A stretch of DNA of 64,000 nucleotides from Jiangella gansuensis DSM 44835 (GTDB taxonomy: Bacteria > Actinomycetota > Actinomycetes > Jiangellales > Jiangellaceae), in assembly GCF_000515395.1 (NCBI RefSeq), contig NZ_KI911782.1:2664606-2728605 (forward strand), written 5' to 3'. Positions 59,450 through 64,000 of this stretch are shown in pieces. Under the pieces are notes generated by a model, which searched no databases, was not told the origin of the DNA, and was given only the letters and a program-made list of their open reading frames with translations. Position 1 is the stretch's first letter. Every line of letters begins with the position of its first letter. Both the position numbers and the translations under genes were made by a program.

Positions 59450-60363
59450 GAGTCCCTCCTTCGCATGACACGGCGCTGGATCAGGGACACGATCAACGTG
59501 ATGACCAGGAGGACCATGCCGGCCGCGCTCGCGTAGCCGAAGTCGAAGTAGCCGAAGCCCTGGTCGTAGATCATGAACGTCAGCGAGTAGCTCGACCGCA
59601 CCGGCCCGCCTCCGGTCATGACGTAGATCGTGTCGAAGACCTGGAACGACCGCACCGTCTCCAGGACGAGGACGAAGAACATCGCCGGCTTGAGCAGCGG
59701 CAGGGTGACGTGCCGGAAGCGCTGCCAGGCCGTCGCGCCGTCGACGTGGGCGGCCTCGTAGTACTCCTGCGGGATCGCCAGCATGCCGGCGAGCAGGATC
59801 AGCATGTCGTAGCCGAAGTTCATCCACGCGCTGACGAGGGCGAGCGAGGGCAACACCCAGAAGCCGCTCTGCAGCCAGTTGACAGTGGGCACGTTGACCA
59901 GGCCCAGGACCCAGTTGAGCGGTCCGTCCGGGCTGAAGATCCAGATCCAGACGATCCCGGACAGCACCGGGGACGTGACCACCGGGAGGAAGAAGATGGC
60001 TCGGTAGACGGACATGCCGCGCAGCATCCGGTTGCACAGCTGAGCCATCGCGAGCGAGATCGCGATCGTCACCGGGATGGCGATGACGGTGTAGACGGCA
60101 GTCACCCGCAGCGCGTTCCAGAAGAGCGGGTCGTCGAACAGCCGCTGGTAGTTGTCCAGGCCGATGAGCTCGAACGTGCCCGTCAGGCCGTAGTCGCCGA
60201 AACTCAGAGCGCCGGCGTAGAGCGCCGGAGCGATCCGGAAGACAAGGAAGAACACGAGGTAGGGCAGGATGAAGACGTAGGCGGCGATCGCGCCGTTCGA
60301 TCTCCAGATGCTTCGCCGGGGCCGCTGACCCGGGTTCGCTTCCCGCGCTGTCATCGTCGCCAC
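59446..60363 (-). CDS. ABC sugar transporter permease (MalF-like)
   Basis: The 305-residue protein has six membrane helices and the EAA loop (EYYEAAHVDGATAWQRFRHV). I place the start at the GTG at 60363, where AAAGGC is at suitable distance; an ATG three codons later is the alternative. A nested stem-loop separates it from the binding-protein gene upstream. Confidence 0.9.
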   Translation of the reverse strand: MATMTAREANPGQRPRRSIWRSNGAIAAYVFILPYLVFFLVFRIAPALYAGALSFGDYGLTGTFELIGLDNYQRLFDDPLFWNALRVTAVYTVIAIPVTIAISLAMAQLCNRMLRGMSVYRAIFFLPVVTSPVLSGIVWIWIFSPDGPLNWVLGLVNVPTVNWLQSGFWVLPSLALVSAWMNFGYDMLILLAGMLAIPQEYYEAAHVDGATAWQRFRHVTLPLLKPAMFFVLVLETVRSFQVFDTIYVMTGGGPVRSSYSLTFMIYDQGFGYFDFGYASAAGMVLLVITLIVSLIQRRVMRRRDS

Positions 60364-60383
60364 GAGATGCCTTTCTGCCGGGA

Positions 60384-60424
60384 GCCACTGGAGGCCGCCG
60401 GGTGCGGCGGCGACCTCCAGTGGC
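60384..60424 (-). terminator. Intercistronic stem-loop after the second binding-protein gene
   Basis: GCCACTGGAGG (60384-60394) pairs perfectly with CCTCCAGTGGC (60414-60424), and CCGCC with GGCGG nests inside. It lies 24 bp past the binding-protein stop, the same position as the stem-loop at 35265 in the other importer operon, and should lower permease relative to binding-protein expression. Confidence 0.7.
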
Positions 60425-60448
60425 GCAGAGGTGGGGCGGGTGGTTCCG

Positions 60449-61708
60449 TCAGCCGCGGGCCAGCAGGTCGTTGACGTCCTGCTCCGCGGCGTCGAGAGCC
60501 GTCTGCGGGTCCACACCCTCGAGTAGCACGGCCTGGATGTGCGGCCGGATCGCGTCGATGATCTGGCGAGCCTGCGGGTGCATCACGCCGACGCGCACCT
60601 TGTCCAGGTACTCCATGCCCTCGGCGATCTGCGGGTCGTCCTGGAACAGGTCGTCGATCGATTCGCGCGGCGGGAGGTAGCCGGTCTCCCCGTTGAAGGT
60701 CCTGATGAACTCCTCGTCGGACAGGTACCGCACCCACGCCTGCGCCGCCTCCGGCGCGTCGGTGGTGTTGAAGATCGACCAGGCGCCGACGGAGCCGGAC
60801 GCGACCTGCTCCTTGTGCGTCATGGGCGGCGCGGTCTGGATGATCGCCGGGTCGACGATCTCCCGGGTGGAGATGAGCTGCGCGCCCGGGACGTAGCCGA
60901 CCTGGGCCTTGCCCACGGCCGTCTGCTCGAACGGCTCGGTGACGCTGAGCGGCTGCTCAGGCACCCATCCGTTGTCCACCATCTCCTTGATGAACTCCAG
61001 CGCCTCCAGCCCTTCGGGGCTGTTGAACGCCGCCGACTGCAGGTCCTCGCTGAGCACCTCGCCGCCGGCCTGCCACAGATACACGTAGAAGTTGTGGTTG
61101 AGCGTCGACACACCGCTGTACTCGGTGGCGTAGTAGCCGGCGTCGACGAACTTCGGCGCGGCTTCCCGCAGTTCGTCCCACGTAGTGGGACAGGTCTGGA
61201 CGCCCGCGGCGGCCATGGCCTCGGTGTTGCAGTACGACGTCTGCATCTGCATGAGCAGGGGAGCGCCGTACAGCGTGTCCTCCCACCTGTTGGCGTCGAG
61301 GGCGGAGTCGTAGAAGTCGTCCCAGTCGTCGCGCAGGTCGTCCAGCGGCAGCAGAATGCCCTCTTCCGCGTACTGCGGGATGAAGTCGGGGTTGAAGTAC
61401 ACGACGTCGGGCGCATTGTTGCCGGTGATGGCGGTGACCAGTGCTTCCTCGCGGTTGCTGAAGGCCTGCATCACCACCTCGACCTCGACGTCCGGATACT
61501 CCTGCTGGAAGTCCTCGACGTGTGGCTCCCACCAACCGACACTGTCCGCGATCCCGATCGGGTAGGTCCAGAACGTGACGGTGCCGGCGACGTCACCGGA
61601 ATCCCCGTCGCCTCCCGAGGCCGCCTGGGTGTCGTTCGAGCACGCCGCGGCGACCAGGGCCGCGGCTGCCGTCGTTGCGATGAGCGTGAATGCCGGCCTG
61701 CGCCTCAT
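60449..61708 (-). CDS. ABC sugar transporter substrate-binding lipoprotein
   Basis: The 419-residue protein has a lipoprotein signal ending at C23 (VAAACSND) and the CUT1-type two-lobe fold: VTFWTYPIGIADSVGWWEPH, NNAPDVVYFNPDFIPQYAEE, YGAPLLMQMQTSYCNTEAMA, and YVPGAQLISTREI. Its start has GGAGGGG upstream, and a LacI-type operator lies 31-44 bp before the ATG. It leads the operon with the two permeases and the secreted propeller gene. Confidence 0.92.
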   Translation of the reverse strand: MRRRPAFTLIATTAAAALVAAACSNDTQAASGGDGDSGDVAGTVTFWTYPIGIADSVGWWEPHVEDFQQEYPDVEVEVVMQAFSNREEALVTAITGNNAPDVVYFNPDFIPQYAEEGILLPLDDLRDDWDDFYDSALDANRWEDTLYGAPLLMQMQTSYCNTEAMAAAGVQTCPTTWDELREAAPKFVDAGYYATEYSGVSTLNHNFYVYLWQAGGEVLSEDLQSAAFNSPEGLEALEFIKEMVDNGWVPEQPLSVTEPFEQTAVGKAQVGYVPGAQLISTREIVDPAIIQTAPPMTHKEQVASGSVGAWSIFNTTDAPEAAQAWVRYLSDEEFIRTFNGETGYLPPRESIDDLFQDDPQIAEGMEYLDKVRVGVMHPQARQIIDAIRPHIQAVLLEGVDPQTALDAAEQDVNDLLARG

Positions 61709-61738
61709 CCGCCCCTCCGTACTCCTCTAGAGCGTACG

Positions 61739-61752
61739 TGCAATCGGTTGCA
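61739..61752. promoter_or_regulatory. LacI-type operator for the importer operon
   Basis: TGCAATCGGTTGCA lies just before the minus-strand binding-protein gene. Read on that strand it is TGCAACCGATTGCA followed by CGTACGCTCTAGAGG, so it would overlap the promoter. Confidence 0.75.
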
Positions 61753-61861
61753 GGTGACGGTAACCAGCCCGATTGCGGGTGTCAACCCTCCTGCGCCGTC
61801 GCAGTAGCGGCCCGTGATCGACCGGTGACCGCACCGACATCCAGCAGGGACCATTGACGCC

Positions 61862-61875
61862 TGCAATCGGTTGCA
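61862..61875. promoter_or_regulatory. LacI-type operator for the second propeller gene
   Basis: A second TGCAATCGGTTGCA, identical to the site at 61739, lies 51 bp before the ATG at 61926. The two sites are 110 bp apart between divergent genes, a spacing that would allow looping by a tetrameric repressor. Confidence 0.75.
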
Positions 61876-61925
61876 ATACGGTCAGCGGCAATCCACGCCC
61901 GAGCCAGCCCAGCGGGAGGTCGCCC

Positions 61926-64000
61926 ATGGAACGGTCCACACCCCACATCCGACGCCGGAAGCGGCGCGTCGCCCTGACCGCGGCCGCCGCCGCGGCCCTG
62001 CTCGCCCCACTGCTGATCAGTGCGTCCGCGCAGGCGGACCACGACGGTCCGATCGGCCCGGTCAACGGCGGCTTCGAGGAGCCGGCCGGCGACAGCATCC
62101 CCGGCTGGACGCAGCGGGGCGGCTCGGTCGGCGGCTCCACCGTGGTCGACGACCCGGTGTTCACGGGCGAGCAGAGCGTGCGGTTCGACGATCCCGAGGA
62201 CACGGCCTCGTACGGCCTGATGAGCGACCCGATGCCGGTCGAGGCCGGGCACACGTACCAACTGTCGGCGCAGGCCTACGTCGAGCAGGGCGCGCCCACC
62301 CTGTACGTCTACTTCTACGACGCGGCCGGCAGCCAGCTCGACGTCGAGTTCACCCACTTCACCAGCCAGCCGACCGGCTCTTGGGCGCCGCTCAGCGTCG
62401 ACGCCACCGCCCCGGAAGGCGCCACGAGCGCGGCCGTGTACATCTACTCCACCATCGCCCGCGTCTCGACGTTCTACGTGGACGACGTACAACTGCGCCA
62501 CCTCCTGGCGCCCCTGCAGATCGAGGACCTCGGGCCGGCGTTCTACAGCCCGAACGTCCGGCTGGCCGACGTCGACGTCCTGTCCGACGGAACACCGGTG
62601 GGGTACGTGTTCTCCGACGGCGAGCCGGTGAGCTTCAACGTGGTCGATCTGCGCACCGGGACCATGCTGGACAGCCACGACATGGACGGATACTCGATCG
62701 CGGCGTCGATCGAGATCGCGCCGGATGACACGGTCTACTTCAGTGTCCGCGGACCGAACGACGGAACGCTGTGGACGTACGACCCGCACACCCAGCAGGT
62801 GCGGAAGCTGGCCTCGCGGATCGCGGGGGAGAACCTCCTGCGCACGCTCGTGCTCGACGGCGACGTGCTCTACGGCAGTACCTATCCGAACGCCAAGGTC
62901 TACTCGTACGACACGCTCGACGGCGGGATCCGCGACTACGGCAGCGTCGTCGACGACGGGTCCGCGTATGCGTGGGGCCTCGACCTCGTCGACGACGCAC
63001 TGTGGGTCGGAACCGGGGCCACCCCTCATCTCATGGAGGTCGACCCGGTCAGCGGTGCCGTCACCGAACGCGCCCTGCCCGCCGGTGTCGCGGAGACCGC
63101 CGACTTCGTCAACCGCGTGGAGCGCCACGGCGACGTCGTGTTCATCAGCTACTCGCCGGCCGGCGCGGGCGGCGACAACACCGCCGTCTACGACCTGGCG
63201 GCGCAGGAGTGGCTGCCGGGCCTCGAGGGCGGCGCCGGCTCCTGGACCGAGGATGCCGCCGGCGGCCTCGTCTACTACGTCAGCGGCGACACGATCCGGG
63301 CGTACGACATCGCCGCGCGGCAGTCGGTCTCCATCGGCTGGGAGGACGGTCCCCTGGTGAACGAGCTGGAGGGCACCACCGACCTCGCGCTCGTCGAGCT
63401 CGGCACCGCAGAGTTCCCCGGCACCACCCTCGTCGGCGTCCGTGTGGACGGCGCCATCTGGCGCTACGACCTGGAGTCGGGCATCGGCGACGTCGTGCGC
63501 AGCGAGATCGTCGGCGCCCCGGCTACGGTCCACTCCCTGGGCATCGGCGGCGACGGCGCGGTCTATGTCGGCGCGTACCTCAGCGCGGGCGTGATGGCCC
63601 GGGTGGACGAGTCCGGCGTCCAGCAGCTGTCCGGTCCCAAGCAGGCCGACAGCATCATCGCGCACCGTGAGCGGACCGTGGTCGGTGTGTATCCCGGAGC
63701 CGAGTTCTACGTCGGCCACTCCCGCCGGCCGTGGGAGTGGGAGTGGGGCCGGAACCCGAAGCACCTCTTCGGCCTCGGCCGAGGTGAGACGGGCCAGGAC
63801 CGCCCGATGGCGATGACGGCGGCCCGCGAGTACGTCGCCGCGGGGACGGTCCCGAACTACGGCGAGCTGGGCGGGGCGCTCACCCTGTTCAACCCGGCCA
63901 CCGGCACGTACGAGAGCCACCGCAATGTAGTGCCGGACCAGAGCGTGACCGCGCTGGCCTACCGGGACGGGCTCGTCTACGGCGGCACGAGCATCCACGG
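61926..64000 (+). CDS. Secreted beta-propeller protein with N-terminal carbohydrate-binding-like domain (partial)
   Basis: The frame is open from an ATG with GGGAGG upstream to the window end, 691 codons. After a basic signal peptide (RRKRRVALTAAAAAALLAPL) comes a jelly-roll-like domain, about residues 40-195 (NGGFEEPAGDSIPGWTQRGG start and YSTIARVSTFYVDDVQLR end), of the CBM4/9 type. From about 200 it is collinear with the propeller protein at 56139: DVDVLSDGTPVGYVFSDGEP, SFNVVDLRTG, SVRGPNDGTLWTYDP, VMARVDESG and GTVPNYGELGGALTLFNP all have close matches there. It probably binds extracellular polysaccharide; no catalytic residues are recognised. Confidence 0.82.
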   Translation, partial: MERSTPHIRRRKRRVALTAAAAAALLAPLLISASAQADHDGPIGPVNGGFEEPAGDSIPGWTQRGGSVGGSTVVDDPVFTGEQSVRFDDPEDTASYGLMSDPMPVEAGHTYQLSAQAYVEQGAPTLYVYFYDAAGSQLDVEFTHFTSQPTGSWAPLSVDATAPEGATSAAVYIYSTIARVSTFYVDDVQLRHLLAPLQIEDLGPAFYSPNVRLADVDVLSDGTPVGYVFSDGEPVSFNVVDLRTGTMLDSHDMDGYSIAASIEIAPDDTVYFSVRGPNDGTLWTYDPHTQQVRKLASRIAGENLLRTLVLDGDVLYGSTYPNAKVYSYDTLDGGIRDYGSVVDDGSAYAWGLDLVDDALWVGTGATPHLMEVDPVSGAVTERALPAGVAETADFVNRVERHGDVVFISYSPAGAGGDNTAVYDLAAQEWLPGLEGGAGSWTEDAAGGLVYYVSGDTIRAYDIAARQSVSIGWEDGPLVNELEGTTDLALVELGTAEFPGTTLVGVRVDGAIWRYDLESGIGDVVRSEIVGAPATVHSLGIGGDGAVYVGAYLSAGVMARVDESGVQQLSGPKQADSIIAHRERTVVGVYPGAEFYVGHSRRPWEWEWGRNPKHLFGLGRGETGQDRPMAMTAAREYVAAGTVPNYGELGGALTLFNPATGTYESHRNVVPDQSVTALAYRDGLVYGGTSIH

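Noticed and set aside
61782-63998. 738-residue minus-strand frame at the window end
   Set aside because: It is antisense to the second propeller gene, whose plus-strand frame has a signal peptide, a binding domain and clear similarity to the first propeller protein.
1-64000. CRISPR arrays, rRNA genes, intact insertion sequences or prophage
   Set aside because: No regularly spaced direct repeats, no rRNA-like stretches and no transposase, integrase or phage structural genes were recognised in any frame.

Overview
The window comes from a high-GC filamentous-type actinobacterium. The base composition is strongly GC-rich throughout, GTG/TTG starts and 4-bp ATGA gene overlaps are common, and it carries a WhiB protein, an SsgA-family sporulation protein, a mycobacterial-type LigD polymerase plus LigC-like ligase, an actinobacterial sulfite/APS reductase operon with its RRHVD-type leader peptide, and sugar ABC importers that lack their own ATPase (as in MsiK-using actinomycetes). 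A Jiangella-like genus would fit, but the sequence alone does not prove it.

Layout. 1-9.2 kb: housekeeping and DNA repair genes (msrB fragment, LigD-type polymerase, LigC-type ligase, a RibD-like reductase, an AFG1/ZapE ATPase, a HelD/HelR-like helicase, a PPK2 kinase, an orphan HemA C-terminal domain coupled to whiB). 9.2-13.2 kb: assimilatory sulfur operon (leader peptide, nirA, zinc-ribbon protein, cysH, siroheme synthase). 13.4-22.3 kb: a lipoprotein, an AidB-like acyl-CoA dehydrogenase, pseudouridine catabolism (psuG-psuK), a GTPase-less RsgA-like protein with a leader ORF and hairpins, a Gly-Cys-Val tRNA cluster, pabB-pabC, a CGNR regulator, an SsgA-like protein and a second tRNA-Val. 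22.3-26.3 kb: a small degraded zone after tRNA-Val(CAC) with a TrmO-like gene carrying one in-frame TGA, gene remnants, a SDR/MerR pair with a classical 19-bp-spacer promoter, and a phosphotransferase. 26.4-32.7 kb: a five-gene iron-siderophore type uptake operon ending in a heterodimeric ABC pair.

32.8-46.0 kb is a twelve-gene catabolic island: RraA-like protein, ABC sugar importer, SDR, enolase-superfamily dehydratase, SelA-like PLP enzyme, EF_0837-like amidohydrolase, RidA, GH4 glycosidase, two BadF-type sugar kinases (one with a degenerate phosphate loop) and an IclR regulator. Three 15-bp TTGC-N7-GCAA palindromes lie at its two promoters and are the likely operators. The gene set points to import and stepwise breakdown of an amino-sugar or amino-sugar-acid glycoside.

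46.3-48.5 kb: an SNF2-type helicase, followed by a 0.6-kb intergenic array of five palindromes. 49.0-64.0 kb: a second carbohydrate island with an epimerase-like reductase, a DapA-family lyase, a NagB-like isomerase, four Gfo/Idh/MocA oxidoreductases, an ABC sugar importer and two paralogous secreted beta-propeller proteins (the second runs off the window). Four copies of a LacI-type palindrome (TGCAA-N4-TTGCA) sit at its promoters, so the whole island looks like one regulon under a LacI regulator encoded elsewhere.

A family of about 65-bp palindromic repeats occurs five times in intergenic spaces (3.4, 13.3, 13.9, 48.6 and 49.0 kb).
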